DNA from: Lepas anatifera
Lineage: Eukaryota; Arthropoda; Thecostraca; Lepadidae
DNA: 64,000 nucleotides
Reading direction: 5' to 3'
Assembly (NCBI GenBank): GCA_034440635.1
Contig: JAOTON010000330.1
Span: forward strand, 62,001 to 126,000
The notes beneath the pieces were generated by a model, which was not told where the DNA came from, made no database searches, and saw nothing but the letters and a program-made list of their open reading frames with translations. Of this stretch, positions 1 through 10,426 are shown one piece after another. Each line of letters begins with the position of its first letter. The stretch's first letter is position 1. A program made the translations under genes and the position numbers.

Positions 1-2324
1 TCTGATTACCCGAGTGAATTGAGGTAGACTCAGGTTTAACATCATGCGTGCATCAACGTTGAAGTTCCCAAAATATGGCACAAAGCTGTTATCAGAGGTG
101 CAGAAACTTGCCAACTCGGCTACCGGAGTTTGTGACACATTTACGAAAATTGAGGAGCATAATTGTGACAAAATAGCGATCCTGACTGTATGGCTCAAGA
201 TCAAACCACATATTTTCGAAATAGAGAATGAAGCGTGTAGGGAATATTTTAACTTAGCAGCTCTGTTCTTCAATTGCACAGCGTACCATTAGTAATACAA
301 TATTGGTACTGTGTTCAGGTTCTACTAAAACGAGGGACCCCCGCTGCAGAAAACCCGCAAACCGCTGTCACAGTTGCCAGATTTTAACATGCAGCCCAAT
401 GGGGCTGATTGTTAGTAGTTGGCAGAAAGTTGTCGCCTAGATACCGGAAATGTGACAGTCAATTTTTTCGAGAAATACACGATTGTGGGCATATTTCAGG
501 CATTAAAGATAACGCAGACACTTTACCACGTACTTCTCCGTCCATTTTTTCAGGTTAAATCATATCTACAGTTTGAGTGTCTTCGATTTATTGGCCCCTA
601 TTTCTTCGAATTTAGTATTAAGTACGCCTAAAAGCTACTAATAAAAGTACTAAGTGAGTGAGAAAATAAACATAGCTGGGCAGCAATTCTACTTAAACTG
701 CGCAACAGCGACAAGACAAGTAAGAAATGTTTATGTGATGTAGAGCCTGCCAAAAATTTTAACAGGCGGGAAGCCACTTATTTTGAGGGCATATATTAGG
801 TATACTTAAGATAAGTGCAGGCTAAAACTAGCTAGAATAAATATTGCTGCCCATGGCTAATCTAAGATGAATGTAGGCTATTGTAAGACTGTTGCACTTT
901 CCCATATCAAGCTTGGTTTTTCATTCCTTAGCCTGCTTGTGCCTTAATTTATTTGTGCCCTAGATTGGTTAGATTGGTTTGTGCCCTAGATTTGGAGCTG
1001 GAGGAAGTTGGGAGAGTTGGCGCCAGCAACAGGCTGGCAAAAACAGTGATTCAGGTGAGTTTTCATGATCAAATTATCATATCAATATTGTACAGATAGC
1101 AAATGTGTGCTAATGCAGTCCTCCACAGTGTTAACACCCACACTGGAGAGAGGCCTGGAACTAACGTGCACTGGAGGGGGCCGAGTAGACCCCCTTCTTA
1201 TCTCAGAAAATCACAGCAAATCTCAGAAAGAAATAGACTTCGAAAAACCCTGGTTGGGGGTGTGTTGCTTACTACCAGTGGTGGTAAGCAACGCACAGGA
1301 CCTGAACTGCATGGAGTTATAGCAGGATTTTGACTACACTGGATCTTTCTTTGGTATGTGAATTCCAATACCTCTGTACCTATTAGGGCAATAGACATAA
1401 TTTTACATCTATGCAGGCTAGTTGCCTCAGAGTTTTTAGTGCAAAAAGGAATGACCAGACAGGTGATGATCGTGAGTGGGATGCAAATTTTAAGCATTTG
1501 ATGTGTTTATAAAAATGCTACCTAAGGTCCCCTTTAGCAACACATTTTAGGTAGATTCAAATACTATGTTAACATTGTCATTTTTTCCCTTTTGTTGATA
1601 TGTGAGGATATGTGAGATAGAAGTTTAGTGGGGCGGGGGGAAGCTGTGGTTAGGGTTCCCAATTGTGTGTACATGTACGCTCCCATTAATAGGTATGTTC
1701 CCAATAATGACTATTTTCATGATAATTGCTACATGTAATCATGTGGAAAAGTACCATAATTGGAAACACTCCTTCCAAAAATGGAAACTTCTTCAAAAAG
1801 GAAATGCATGTCATTGGGGGAAACTGCAGTCAGAGTTGCCAATAATAGTTATGACCCCAATACTGGAAAAAATGACCCATAATTGGAAATTTTCCTTCCA
1901 AAAGCAAAAACATGATCTATAAATGAAAACTCAGTTTACTACTTTCATGCTGTAATGGTTTGGTGCTAGAACCTTGTCTGCTGCAGAAAGTAAGGGACAG
2001 GTAGAGGACATTCAGCATATTGGAAATAGTATTCAAGTATACAATTATTATTTCCAGCTCTGTGTGACAGATGAGGCATACGTCACATTGAGTTTGTGAC
2101 AGCCAGCATACTTTCTGCACCTCTGGCTGTTATTATAGCCACGCTACCAAATAAGGTATGGGCCATCCTTAATATTTGGTGACCGTAGTTTACCAACACT
2201 TGGTCGGATCGAAAAAATCAAGCTATAAACAAAATAAGAATAAATGCTTAAAAAGGCACAACACAATTTCCTTTGTGTGAATTTTATGATATCAAAATAC
2301 TATACAAAAGATATATGAGATGGG
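1..2324. other. Non-coding sequence with no recognisable gene
   Basis: I see no coding region, RNA gene or transposon end here. Short open frames exist, but none has a recognisable domain. Bases about 1640-1790 and 1800-1920 share a diverged direct repeat (phrases like 'cataattggaaa' and 'ccttccaaaa' recur), so a small local duplication is likely. A CAG|GTGAGT-like 5' splice donor lies at about 1052-1060, but no reading frame supports an exon. Confidence 0.5.
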
Positions 2325-2329
2325 CCCCG

Positions 2330-2407
2330 GTTACTAAGGGGACCCCGGCCTGGGGCCCCTGATGGTAGTCGGACCCCTCCTGGGCTGAATCTTGGCTACG
2401 CCACTGT
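2330..2407 (-). mobile_element. Remnant end of a DNA transposon (cagtggcgtagccaag type)
   Basis: Read on the minus strand, the segment begins cagtggcgtagccaag. The same string starts the elements at 60511 and 63632, followed there and here by G-rich sequence. This looks like a conserved transposon terminus, and such ends are common in hAT-type elements. No transposase and no second terminus are visible. The family name is an inference. Confidence 0.45.
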
Positions 2408-3065
2408 GTTTTGAGACTCTATATCAACCACCCTGGGACCCCCTTAAGCCTGGCTGGGGCCCAGAGCTAATCTGGGTACCACTGTGCTTAACTGGGGCCT
2501 CTGATCTGGTATGGGGACCCTGAACTCTTCTAGGGTTCCTGGACTAAGCTGGGGGCCGTGAGCTTGAATGGAGCCCCCTGAGCTGGTATGAGAGGGGACC
2601 CTATATCAGCCGATCTGGGCCCCTGAGCTGAGCTAGCCTGTGCTGAACAAGAGCCCTGAGTTGGTCTGGGGCCCCTGTACTGTTCTAGTCATTGAGCTAA
2701 GCTGGGATCCGTGAGCTTGAACAAGCCCCTTGAGCTGTTTTGAGACCATACATAAGTCGACCTGGGAACCTCCGAGCTGAATCGGGCCCCTAAGCTAATC
2801 TGGCACACTGTGCGAATCTGGGGCTCCCCTGTGATGAGCTCTTAGGGGTCCTGTGCTTATGTAGGGTCCCTTGATAAGCTGGTCCCGAGGCTAATGCACT
2901 GGTCTGGGCCCTTGAGCTGACTGATCTGGGTTCCTGAGCCATGGTCTGGACCTTGGGGCCCTCCGAGATAATTTGGCGTCCCCTGGGCGGCATATGCATA
3001 GGAACCGAGGGTCAGGGGATACTGCCCCCTTGTTAAGGTGGGCCCCCGCAACGAATATACAAATA
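2408..3065. repeat. Degenerate GC-rich minisatellite
   Basis: The segment is built from irregular short units that pair a 'gagctg/gagctt' word with a 'ggtctggggcccctg'-like word. The style matches the better-preserved array at 60.6-63.6 kb. Monomers are too diverged to give an exact period. Several minus-strand open frames run through it, but they only reflect the lack of stop codons in repetitive GC-rich DNA. Confidence 0.6.
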
Positions 3066-3363
3066 TCCGCAACTGTAATATAGAACAAGAAACCCTAAAC
3101 GGGCCCGATAGCTTGTCTTGGAATGTTTAAGTTCGGTAGTAGGCTGCCTGCAAGCCCCTGGAGGAGGAGCGCTTCGTAAAAAAGCCAAGGCACCTACTAC
3201 CTGAGTGTTCCCAAACGAGTCCCGAGAACTGGGCCCAATCAAACTCCATCCCATATCAATCCCAACACAAAGCATGAATCGGACAGGAACCCCGCACCAA
3301 ATGCCGAGCAACAGTCGTCCCTGAGCCATCGAAAGGCGCGACGTCTTTCGATGCCAGGATTAC

Positions 3364-3500
3364 ATGGCGTCGCCAACTCTTTCCCTGTTGGAGGGGTTTC
3401 TTGGGAGTCAAATTGCTCCTTGCACAAGGAATCTGCCGTGCCTTAAACCTGGGTTGGTTGCGGGGAAAGCAAAGTTACTAACCACTATAACCCCATGCCC
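3364..3500 (-). mobile_element. tRNA-derived SINE, copy 1
   Basis: On the minus strand it opens with an A-box-like stretch (tatagtggttagtaac) and a degenerate B-box-like stretch (ccaggtttaaggc), followed by a body ending near 'aacccctccaacagggaaag'. The body matches the SINE at 15264-15401. Internal Pol III boxes followed by a shared unique body are the hallmark of tRNA-derived SINEs. Target-site duplications were not resolved for this copy. Confidence 0.6.
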
Positions 3501-4080
3501 GCACACCTCCTCGGCATCACAAAGCTGGCCATCAAGTACCTACGTTGCACTTGCAGTCATGCCGGATCTCTGCATTTTAGGTATTTAAATATAGCTAGGC
3601 GTCTTTATTGTGATCAGCCTTTACCTAAATCAATCTCTAATGATGGAAAGAAGGGATCCGTTATAACCTAAATGAATATTCCCATTTTTGTCATTAAATA
3701 AGCAAATACAAGTTGAGTAGGCATAGCGAAGTGAGGCTATTTTGTATCAAATAGCCTCACTTGCCTGTAGTTTTCTAAACAGTTTTTAATTTTGTAAAGG
3801 TGATGAAAGGGGCCTAAACATCTGTAAATATAAAAAACGCGCTCGTGGTGAAAATGATTGAAATCCTCCAAAAGAGCTCAACAATGTATTTCGTATTTGA
3901 AAAGAGTCCAGGTAAAAAATTGTTTTTTGGCGTTTTACTATGATTTATTATATCATAATAGGTACAACTCGAAAACATAGGGCAAAATTTACTTTCTCAA
4001 TTTTCCATGTATTGACATCTTAGTGTGCATGCGTGCCTTATTGACACCAAACGAGCTAACTAAAAAAATTATAAGTATGG
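3501..4080. other. AT-rich non-coding stretch
   Basis: No coding frame, RNA gene or repeat I can assign. The only local feature is a short inverted repeat around 'gtgaggctattttg' and 'caaatagcctcac' near 3730-3770, a possible hairpin. Confidence 0.4.
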
Positions 4081-4165
4081 GCCCCCGTGGACTGGGGCCC
4101 CCCTTGAGGTGGGCCCCCTCTAAGGTTGGCCCCCCACTTTTCAAACCGTTCCTACGCCCCTGATA
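4081..4165 (-). mobile_element. DNA-transposon terminus fragment
   Basis: The minus strand reads caggggcgtaggaacgg, then 'gaaaagtggggggcc' and further G/C-rich words. The style (short unique end followed by ggggcc tracts) matches other termini here, such as the MITE at 26772. No partner end or transposase is visible nearby. Confidence 0.4.
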
Positions 4166-5265
4166 CCAAACACGGATTAAGTAGTGAAACCAAACGTACA
4201 CGAGCGCATTAAGACCGGACACTTACAGGCCTAGAGCCTCATCGAGTCCGTATCCTTCAAGTTCAAGTTATTACGGAGTCGTTGTTCCGCAAAACAAACT
4301 CGCAAGCAATTCAGCCTTGACGTCACTTTGCCCGAGGGTCCCTGTCCCGAAGTTCCACGGATTTCCAGGCAGCCATTGTTGATGGGAAAATATCTTAGGT
4401 ATTCAGATGTGTCATGCGAAGGTTTGTCATTACAAAGTTACTGCTAATCAATTGGCCAAAATAATTGATATGGCAGGTAAATAGGAAAACCACGGACGAC
4501 TTAACGGACGTGCCACTCTCGCGATTTCGCGTATCAAAACACTCTTCACTGCCATCTAGTGAGCGATACCACAAAAGGAGTATCAGCCGCCATCTAGGAC
4601 GCTCTTAACATTGTCAAGTCCATAGGGGGATTGTTTACGGCGGAAAGATTTCGATTTTTTAAGTTGTGCGCTAGTTACGTGGGTATTTTCGAAGCGTGGC
4701 TGATGCAGGTGAGCCTTTATTTGATATTAGAAGTATCATCTCGTGTAAGTTTGGATTATTAACAAAGATACAGCCCTTTAACTGAGAGGTGGCAAATGCG
4801 TCGCCTTATTAGGCTGCACCTGTGACTACTTCCATGCAGGTGCCATGGTAATGATGTGTTTTCTAGGGCTTTTTGAGTTAAAAGTAGTATCTGCGTCAAG
4901 GGAAATGAGCCTATTTACTAGGTTTGATACTTAATTCATTTATTCAGGAAACTTTATCAATGATGCATACCCATTATAGTCACAAATGATGGCTGTATTA
5001 AATTAATGGTGCACTGCCAATGGTAATGATTATTTGAACTTTAAGGCACTGCGACTGCAGAGGCTATACATGCCTGTAGTATAAGAACCCTGAGTTAATT
5101 TATTCTTTGTGCATTTCTTACAATAAGAAATGTTTCCAAGGATCCCTTGAATAGTATTTAAGATATACAAGACTTTATGAGACATGCTTGTTACCTTTAA
5201 TGCCTGTTTTGTCATCTGACCCATTTCTGGCTATCTCTAACATGATTTTTGGTCTTAGAATGCTG
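4166..5265. other. Non-coding stretch, possible promoter-like patch
   Basis: No recognisable coding sequence. Around 4490-4710 the sequence is relatively CpG-rich, with a 'gccgccatct' word (YY1-like) at about 4590 and a good 5' splice donor (gatgcag|gtgagc) at about 4702-4713. Together these could mark a non-coding first exon, but there is no downstream exon to confirm it. The remainder shows nothing I can name. Confidence 0.25.
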
Positions 5266-5430
5266 TACAGGGCAAGCTGTCACACTGTACCAGTTAGCAG
5301 AGTATGTCAGCAGGCTACACAATGTGCACCAGCCATCTAAAATTCTTGCAAAGATTTGCACTGCCAGCCACCTAAAATTTATGCTAACTTGCGATATCTA
5401 GGGAGAAAACCATACCCATCCCTCCCTACG
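5266..5430 (+). repeat. Short dispersed repeat, copy 1 (pairs with 11336-11490)
   Basis: About 150 bp here is clearly homologous to 11336-11490. Shared words include 'accagccatctaaaatt', 'gcactgccagccacc' and 'agggagaaaa'. The two copies are diverged and in the same orientation. Copy 1 abuts the LTR remnant at 5431 directly. The nature of the repeat is unknown. Confidence 0.6.
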
Positions 5431-5640
5431 CCAGTATAGATGAGCACAGCGGTAGAACCGACGGGACTTGTATTCGGAGACGTGCATCGAGGCACACAGG
5501 CGACGCGCGAATGACAACACACACAGTGCCGGGATTGACTAATAGGCGGCACGAGGGCCGCGGTACGGTTTATACGGACAAGTATTACACCGGCCCTGGC
5601 GGGCCCTTTTTCCCTTACTGTTTATGTAACACATAAGGGA
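5431..5640 (-). repeat. LTR of the second Gypsy family (minus orientation)
   Basis: Bases 5431-5601 are an inverted, nearly identical copy of 11787-11957, the leader/LTR region of the plus-strand element at 11.8-15.1 kb. The match ends at 'ctatactgg', where the plus-strand copy enters its internal region. This copy also extends further upstream (to about 5640 or beyond) than the 5'-truncated copy at 11787. I infer an LTR because the plus-strand copy sits immediately upstream of a gag gene. The exact LTR ends are not resolved. Confidence 0.65.
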
Positions 5641-5707
5641 CATAGTGAGCACTGACAGTAAAACAAAATAATCGGCAGACACTTATAAAAGTGACTAGAC
5701 GCACACG

Positions 5708-6060
5708 TTACAACACGAAATCCCGCAAGTGAGCGGGTGGCCTCACAGTACGCCGTGGCCGTGAGCTAAGGGCTGGGGCAGGGCTGGGGGATGGCACAGG
5801 GCAGCCCGCTGGGGGCGGCGACGCTCGACAGGGAGGCACAACGTCCAGAAAACAGTGTGGATCACTGATAACAGGTGGGATGGCGGGTGGGAGTTGACTG
5901 ACACCAAGAGGATTACAGTCGTCCTCAGACTGATCACTGCTGGAGGTCTCTGTATGCTGTGCAAAAGAGCTGGGAATGGCGCTAGGAATGTGAAAACATT
6001 CGTCCAGACGAACCTTGTGGGTTTTGGCGCGGATTGGGATCCGGACTCGCTGAACATCGT
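5708..6060 (-). pseudogene. C-terminal tail of a Ty3/Gypsy pol polyprotein
   Basis: A minus-strand frame ending in TAA at 5708-5710 has a proline/serine-rich composition and closes with a short basic segment (RRTVRPPARLRDF). This type of ending is usual for Gypsy pol downstream of the integrase. It lies between the integrase ORF that stops at 6071 and the LTR copy at 5431. The integrase ORF already has its own comparable basic ending (RRSERVIRAPL). Two successive pol tails therefore suggest a junction between two elements rather than one continuous pol. Which family the tail belongs to is inference. Confidence 0.5.
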
Positions 6061-6070
6061 ATCAATCAGC

Positions 6071-7024
6071 CTAACTCGGCGAATACCTCAAAGGAGCCCT
6101 AATGACTCGCTCGCTACGCCTGATGGGCGGTGTCACCGGATATGGCCTGAGGGTAGGACAGGGTGTAAGCTGGGGCTCAGGCGTCACTGGGCTGTCTGGC
6201 TCTGCAGGCTCTAGTTCAGCTGGCGACGCAGAGTGCACAGGGACTGAGCTAGCATCAAACCAGGTCTCCGCGCTCGGATCGACGTGGTTTCCAGGTCGCG
6301 CAGTCACCAGATCTCGCGCGTGGACACGTCGGCCGTCTTCGAGCCGGTAACTGAGCGGGCCCTTGCGTGCGTCCACTTTTGCAGCCTGTGAGCCCGTGAA
6401 CTTTCCAGTTCGACGGCACCTGACACGCACCGTGTCGCCGGCCTCCCACTGAGGCGATTTACCAGCGCGCCTGTCGTAGCGCGCTTTGTAGGCAGCCTGG
6501 TAGCGCTGAACGCGCTCCGGGTTTACCCGTACTGCCTCCGAGTCCTGTGGCAGACCCAAAACGTCGAGGGCTGTGCGCATCTCGCGGCCCCTCATGACCC
6601 TGAACGGGGACAGACCTGTCGCCGGGTGAGGGGTAGCGCGGTAGTTTTTCAAAAACTCGCGCAGGTATCCAGCTCTGGGTTTCTTCAGGATCCCCGCCGT
6701 CTCGATGGCGTCCTTCACTGTCCTGTTGAGGCGCTCTACCATGCCACAGGTCGTCGGACTGTAAATCGACCTGTGGATAAGCTTTACACCGACTGACGCG
6801 AGAAACTGGCTCAGCTCTGATGACCGAAACTGGGGACCGTTGTCGGTCACCAGCATTTCTGGCACGCCTTCTCTGCCGAACAGCGATTCGAGGAAACGTA
6901 CAACTGTGGCTGCAGTCACCTCACCACACAAGGCAACCTCCGGCCACCTGCTGTACATGTCACAGAGGACAATGCCATAGCGCTCATGCTGCGGACCCTT
7001 CATCGGCCCTATAATGTCGCACAT
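6071..7024 (-). CDS. Integrase catalytic core and C-terminal domain (Gypsy 1)
   Basis: The 317-residue frame starts just before the DDE core. The first catalytic Asp lies in the CDMYSRWPE segment, the second in TDNGPQF, and the Glu in GMVERLNR, at roughly residues 22, 61 and 98. The C-terminal third is basic and proline-rich and ends with an arginine-rich tail. The enzyme would insert retroelement cDNA into the genome. The frame is one base out of phase with the zinc-binding part upstream (7024-7386), so the protein is split by a frameshift. In phase just upstream of this ORF there is also a stop codon. Confidence 0.85.
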   Translation of the reverse strand: MCDIIGPMKGPQHERYGIVLCDMYSRWPEVALCGEVTAATVVRFLESLFGREGVPEMLVTDNGPQFRSSELSQFLASVGVKLIHRSIYSPTTCGMVERLNRTVKDAIETAGILKKPRAGYLREFLKNYRATPHPATGLSPFRVMRGREMRTALDVLGLPQDSEAVRVNPERVQRYQAAYKARYDRRAGKSPQWEAGDTVRVRCRRTGKFTGSQAAKVDARKGPLSYRLEDGRRVHARDLVTARPGNHVDPSAETWFDASSVPVHSASPAELEPAEPDSPVTPEPQLTPCPTLRPYPVTPPIRRSERVIRAPLRYSPS

Positions 7025-7386
7025 TACTTTCCGTCACGGCCCAGAAGGTAGTGGAATGGGGTGGAGTGGCGGTCGGCAGTCCAGGACGTGTGTGCGCTGT
7101 GTGCGGAGCACAACACACACTCCTTCAGAGCGGCTTCTATGTCCGCATCCATGGACGGCCACCAAAACTTGTCTCGAAGCCTTTGCTTCGTTCGCACTAT
7201 CCCCTGGTGGGACTCGTGCGCGTCACTGATCACACGGCTGCGGAGCGTCTCTGGCACTACGAGCCGTTCGCCACGGAAGATAAGCTGGCCGGCTACAGAC
7301 AGCTTATGGCGTACTGCAAAAATGCCTTCATAGGCACGGCCACATCGCGCGCTCTGCCGGGCCACCCGCCTTGCACGTGCTGACAC
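7024..7386 (-). CDS. Integrase N-terminal zinc-binding domain (Gypsy 1)
   Basis: This 120-residue frame contains the HHCC zinc-binding motif of retroviral-type integrases: HESHQG gives the His pair and CVLC the Cys pair, with an intervening block containing FWWPSMD. It lies between RNase H upstream and the DDE core downstream. Frameshifts separate it from both: the RNase H frame overlaps it in another phase near 7293-7386, and the core begins in another phase at 7024. It is a fragment of pol, not a gene of its own. Confidence 0.8.
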   Translation of the reverse strand: MSARARRVARQSARCGRAYEGIFAVRHKLSVAGQLIFRGERLVVPETLRSRVISDAHESHQGIVRTKQRLRDKFWWPSMDADIEAALKECVLCSAHSAHTSWTADRHSTPFHYLLGRDGK

Positions 7387-8573
7387 ACGGCTGTTAGCGT
7401 GGCGTCACCCGCGGAAGCGTCTGCGAACTCAGCTTCGGATACAGCTGAGGTACTGGACAACATTGCCACCTGGACCGTGTCGTCATCTTCCCAGTCCACC
7501 TGAGGAAGGGGCAGCCTGGAAAGGCCATCAGCCACTTGGTTACACTTTCCAGGGATGTACTCTACATCAAAACAGAACTCCATCATCCGAGCCTCCCATC
7601 GAGCCACTCGGCGCCCGACTCGGCTCGAGCCCTTGGGTCCGTAAATGGTACACAGTGCCTGGTGGTCAGTCCTGAGGAGGAATCTCCGACCCCAAAGGTA
7701 CACTCGCCATTTCTCCACGGCCCACACACAACAGAGCACCTCCTTCTCTACAGTGAAGTAACCTATCTCAGCTGAGGAAAAGGTCTTAGAGACGTACGAC
7801 GCTACCTCCTCTCTTCCGTCAGGTCCTACCTGACTGAGGCGAGCACCACACCCAACGTCACTGGAGTCACAGGTCAGTATGGTGCGCTGTGCCGGATCAA
7901 AGGCGCACAGGGCAGGAGTCCTCTGGATAGCAGCCTTGATCTCCTTGACAAGCTGTGAACTCTCATGGGTCCGCACGAACGGTTCTGCATTCAGCAGAGA
8001 TCTCCGTGGATCAACCAGAGTGGAGAACCCAGGCACGAATCGCAAGTGATAGCTCACTGAGCCCAAGAACGACTGCAGCTCAGCAGCTGTGGAGGGGTTA
8101 GGCCCACTCACTAGTTGAGCGATCCGCTCTGGATCTATGCGGATGCCGCTGCCTGATACCAGGTATCCCAGGAAGTTGATGATGGGCACCCCTCGTACAC
8201 ACTTCGCCTGGTTTACCAGCACGTTCCAATCTCGGAAGACCGCTTCGACCTGCCTCACGCGACGGTCATGCTCCTCTCTGGTGGATGCATGCACAACTAC
8301 ATCATCTTGGTAGATGGATACACCGCTGATCCCCTTCAGCATCGACTCCATGACCTGCTGGAAACACGGACCTGCAGAAGCCAGACCAAACGGAACCCTA
8401 GTGAACCGCCTGAGCCCCTGAGGAGTGGAGAAGCAGGTTAGGCTGCGGCTGTCGGGATGAAGATCCACCTGGTGGTAGGCATCCTGGAGGTCAAACTTTG
8501 TGAACACGCTTGAACCTCGGAACCTGTGAAGCATGTCCTCCATGTTGGGTAGAGGATACCCATCTATAATCAC
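7293..8573 (-). CDS. Reverse transcriptase and RNase H (Gypsy 1)
   Basis: The 426-residue frame carries the RT palm with FDLQDAYHQV (first catalytic Asp), VPFGLASA and the catalytic box YQDD near residue 90. The Gypsy-type RNase H follows, with ILTCDSSDVGCGA (first Asp), a YFTVEKEVL segment (Glu) and LRTDHQAL (third Asp). The true RT start is upstream: the same frame continues through 8640-9059 but is interrupted by a TAA at 8640-8642. The 3' end runs out of frame before the integrase. The YQDD form of the active site is an acceptable YxDD variant. Confidence 0.9.
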   Translation of the reverse strand: MIIDGYPLPNMEDMLHRFRGSSVFTKFDLQDAYHQVDLHPDSRSLTCFSTPQGLRRFTRVPFGLASAGPCFQQVMESMLKGISGVSIYQDDVVVHASTREEHDRRVRQVEAVFRDWNVLVNQAKCVRGVPIINFLGYLVSGSGIRIDPERIAQLVSGPNPSTAAELQSFLGSVSYHLRFVPGFSTLVDPRRSLLNAEPFVRTHESSQLVKEIKAAIQRTPALCAFDPAQRTILTCDSSDVGCGARLSQVGPDGREEVASYVSKTFSSAEIGYFTVEKEVLCCVWAVEKWRVYLWGRRFLLRTDHQALCTIYGPKGSSRVGRRVARWEARMMEFCFDVEYIPGKCNQVADGLSRLPLPQVDWEDDDTVQVAMLSSTSAVSEAEFADASAGDATLTAVCQHVQGGWPGRARDVAVPMKAFLQYAISCL

Positions 8574-8639
8574 AGCTGTGTTAGCCTGTCTGAGGTCTAC
8601 ACATACACGTATGTCTCCATTACGCTTCTTAGTTACAAC

Positions 8640-9059
8640 TTAGGGAGACACCCACTCAGACGCATCAACCTTCTCAATCACACCTGCCTGCTCCATCCTA
8701 TCCAAACGCTCTCTCACCTGATCTCTTACCGACCATGGCAGTTGACGGAGAGGTTGGCGGACAGGAGGGATATTGGGATTGATGGTGATGCTGTGCTGGT
8801 AACCACGGATAAGAGCAGCTTCCTGCTGGGTTTGCACCTTCTCGGCAGGTTCAGGTTGGGTTGGAGGATGAGGTGACTGGGCGACAGCACACACTTGGTT
8901 ATTCACAACGCAGACCCCGAACAAACGCATCATATCCAAACCCATGATGAGACGGCCATGGGGCACAACATACACACTGACACACTTCTCTAGCCCCTTG
9001 TACCTAACTAACACATCTGCCACACCTAACACTTGTACCTTCCCCCTTGGTAGGAACAC
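8640..9059 (-). CDS. Protease C-terminus and RT N-terminus (Gypsy 1)
   Basis: This frame holds the end of the aspartic protease, including the LIMGLDMM stretch that corresponds to the hydrophobic-G-hydrophobic part of the fold. A linker and the beginning of RT follow (VRQPLRQLPW, then DRMEQAGVIEKVDASEWVSP). It is in the same phase as the RT-RNase H frame and is separated from it by a single TAA stop at 8640-8642. Upstream it is out of phase with gag-protease (9026-10078) through a frameshift near 9060. Confidence 0.8.
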   Translation of the reverse strand: MFLPRGKVQVLGVADVLVRYKGLEKCVSVYVVPHGRLIMGLDMMRLFGVCVVNNQVCAVAQSPHPPTQPEPAEKVQTQQEAALIRGYQHSITINPNIPPVRQPLRQLPWSVRDQVRERLDRMEQAGVIEKVDASEWVSP

Positions 9060-10078
9060 AGTTGCTCTGAGGTTTGGACAAGCGGCACACCAGTTAACAC
9101 ACTCTTGGGCAGGATCGATACACTTGACCCAGTGTCGACTACCATCTCAATGTCTTTGCCTGACACTTGAACTGGAGCGCTTAACTGGGCAGACCCCACA
9201 GAGAGGATCTCTAGTGCGCGCACGGCATGCATGCCTGCTGCTGTCCTCTTGCTATGGCACACAGATGCCCAGTGTCCTTGCCGACCACACTGGTGGCACA
9301 CGGCACTTCTTGCAGGGCACACATTGACAGCATGTGGGTGAAGCCCACACCTTTGGCACTTCACGGGTTGGTGATGGGGCTGCGGCTGAGCACCACCACC
9401 ACAGTACTGGCTAGGTCCAGGGTGGGAAACTTGCTGGCGCTTACCTCTGCCTCTGGAGCGGGGTGGATGAGGCTTACCCTGGTAGGCATAGTAAACCTCT
9501 ACGGGCTGGCTAGCTGTCACTTGGGTAGCAGACTGCAGAAAACTGGCTTCCCGAGCAGCAGTTTCCACTGTCTCTGCAATGCGGAGAGTCTTCTCCAGTG
9601 TCAGCCCATCCTCCATCAGCAGGCGTTGGCGCAAGGTAGGAGAATGTGTCTTCTCAACCACCTGGTCTCGGATAAATTCTTCCGACTTGTCGCCATAGTC
9701 GCAGGTTGTAGCTAGGCAACGAAGAACACTTACCCATTGGGCAGTTGTTTCTTGAGGCTGCTGGTGGCGGCTATGAAAACGGCATCGCTCACCAACCACG
9801 TTTGTCTTGGGCCCGAAAAAGCTAGTAAGCTTTCGCTTCAGGTGGGCAAGGTCCGACTCGCCTTCCAACTTGGTCAAAGCAGGCAGAGTATCAGCTATCC
9901 GCTGGCTTTCACATCCTAGACAGTGCATGAGGAGTGCTACTTGCCTGGGTTGGGGGAACACGTCACCACCAATGGCTTGCAGATATACGTCGAACTGACG
10001 CAGCCACGTGGCCCACGGGACCGGCGCAGGGCCAGGTGCAGCTAAATATGGCGCGGGGGCACCTCCTAAAACATCCAT
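9026..10078 (-). CDS. Gag with zinc knuckles and start of protease (Gypsy 1)
   Basis: The frame opens at an ATG 58 bases downstream of the 5' LTR. It contains a capsid-like region (about residues 20-180) rich in amphipathic segments, a basic arginine/glycine stretch, and two CCHC zinc knuckles (CQRCGLHPHAVNVC and CHQCGRQGHWASVC). It then enters the protease active site VDTGSSVSIL. Gag-protease fusion in one frame is normal for many Gypsy elements. The frame is lost at 9026, shortly after the protease active site, because of a frameshift. Family length is otherwise normal. Confidence 0.85.
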   Translation of the reverse strand: MDVLGGAPAPYLAAPGPAPVPWATWLRQFDVYLQAIGGDVFPQPRQVALLMHCLGCESQRIADTLPALTKLEGESDLAHLKRKLTSFFGPKTNVVGERCRFHSRHQQPQETTAQWVSVLRCLATTCDYGDKSEEFIRDQVVEKTHSPTLRQRLLMEDGLTLEKTLRIAETVETAAREASFLQSATQVTASQPVEVYYAYQGKPHPPRSRGRGKRQQVSHPGPSQYCGGGAQPQPHHQPVKCQRCGLHPHAVNVCPARSAVCHQCGRQGHWASVCHSKRTAAGMHAVRALEILSVGSAQLSAPVQVSGKDIEMVVDTGSSVSILPKSVLTGVPLVQTSEQLCSYQGGRYKC

Positions 10079-10117
10079 AATGGCACGGAATTAAGCTCAA
10101 TTCTCTGGGAAGAGCTA

Positions 10118-10130
10118 CAACTGGTCGCCA
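10118..10130 (-). promoter_or_regulatory. Primer binding site of Gypsy 1
   Basis: Five bases inside the 5' LTR, the minus strand reads TGGCGACCAG. A TGG start directly after an LTR is expected for pairing with the CCA end of a tRNA. The tRNA species is not identified. Confidence 0.6.
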
Positions 10131-10135
10131 AAATA

Positions 10136-10391
10136 TGTTGCGTCTATGATGCTTACCATCAATGATCGGCAGCACGCAACTCGTTCCGAATATTAATCGG
10201 AAATTAACACCATGCTCATAGACACGTGTTTAAGCCGGAAGTTTTGTTTATTTAAGGACGAATCAAAACAATGCAGCGCTGTCGGTTCTGATAACACACA
10301 ATATATTTATGCAACGCTGCTGTCGGCAGTTAGTTGGAACTTTTACAAATCTGGCGCACGAATTTCAATGCTGGCGCATTACACGACACAA
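10136..10391 (-). repeat. 5' LTR of Gypsy 1
   Basis: The 256-bp segment begins TGTTG and ends CAACA on the minus strand, the inverted TG...CA ends expected of an LTR. It contains an AATAAA polyadenylation signal (in cttaaataaacaaaac) about mid-way. It lies immediately upstream of the primer site and the gag ATG. No second copy is visible in the window, so the 3' LTR has been lost or replaced. Confidence 0.7.
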
Positions 10392-10426
10392 CATGTTTAT
10401 TCAGTTTTAAGTAATACTTGTCTATT

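Larger units (their letters stand above)
6065..10391 (-). mobile_element. Ty3/Gypsy LTR retrotransposon 1, degenerate
   Basis: Read on the minus strand the order is 5' LTR (10391-10136), primer binding site, gag with two zinc knuckles, protease, RT, RNase H and integrase. Integrase after RNase H is the diagnostic Ty3/Gypsy order. The coding part carries at least three frameshifts (near 9060, 7340 and 7030-7090) and one in-frame stop at 8640-8642, so the copy cannot be autonomous. A matching 3' LTR was not found: downstream of 6071 the sequence switches to another Gypsy tail and LTR. No env-like gene is present. Confidence 0.9.

Noticed and set aside
1103..1333. HTGERP-like peptide suggesting a C2H2 zinc-finger linker near 1135-1155
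   Set aside because: No Cys2His2 repeats on either side; a chance translation.
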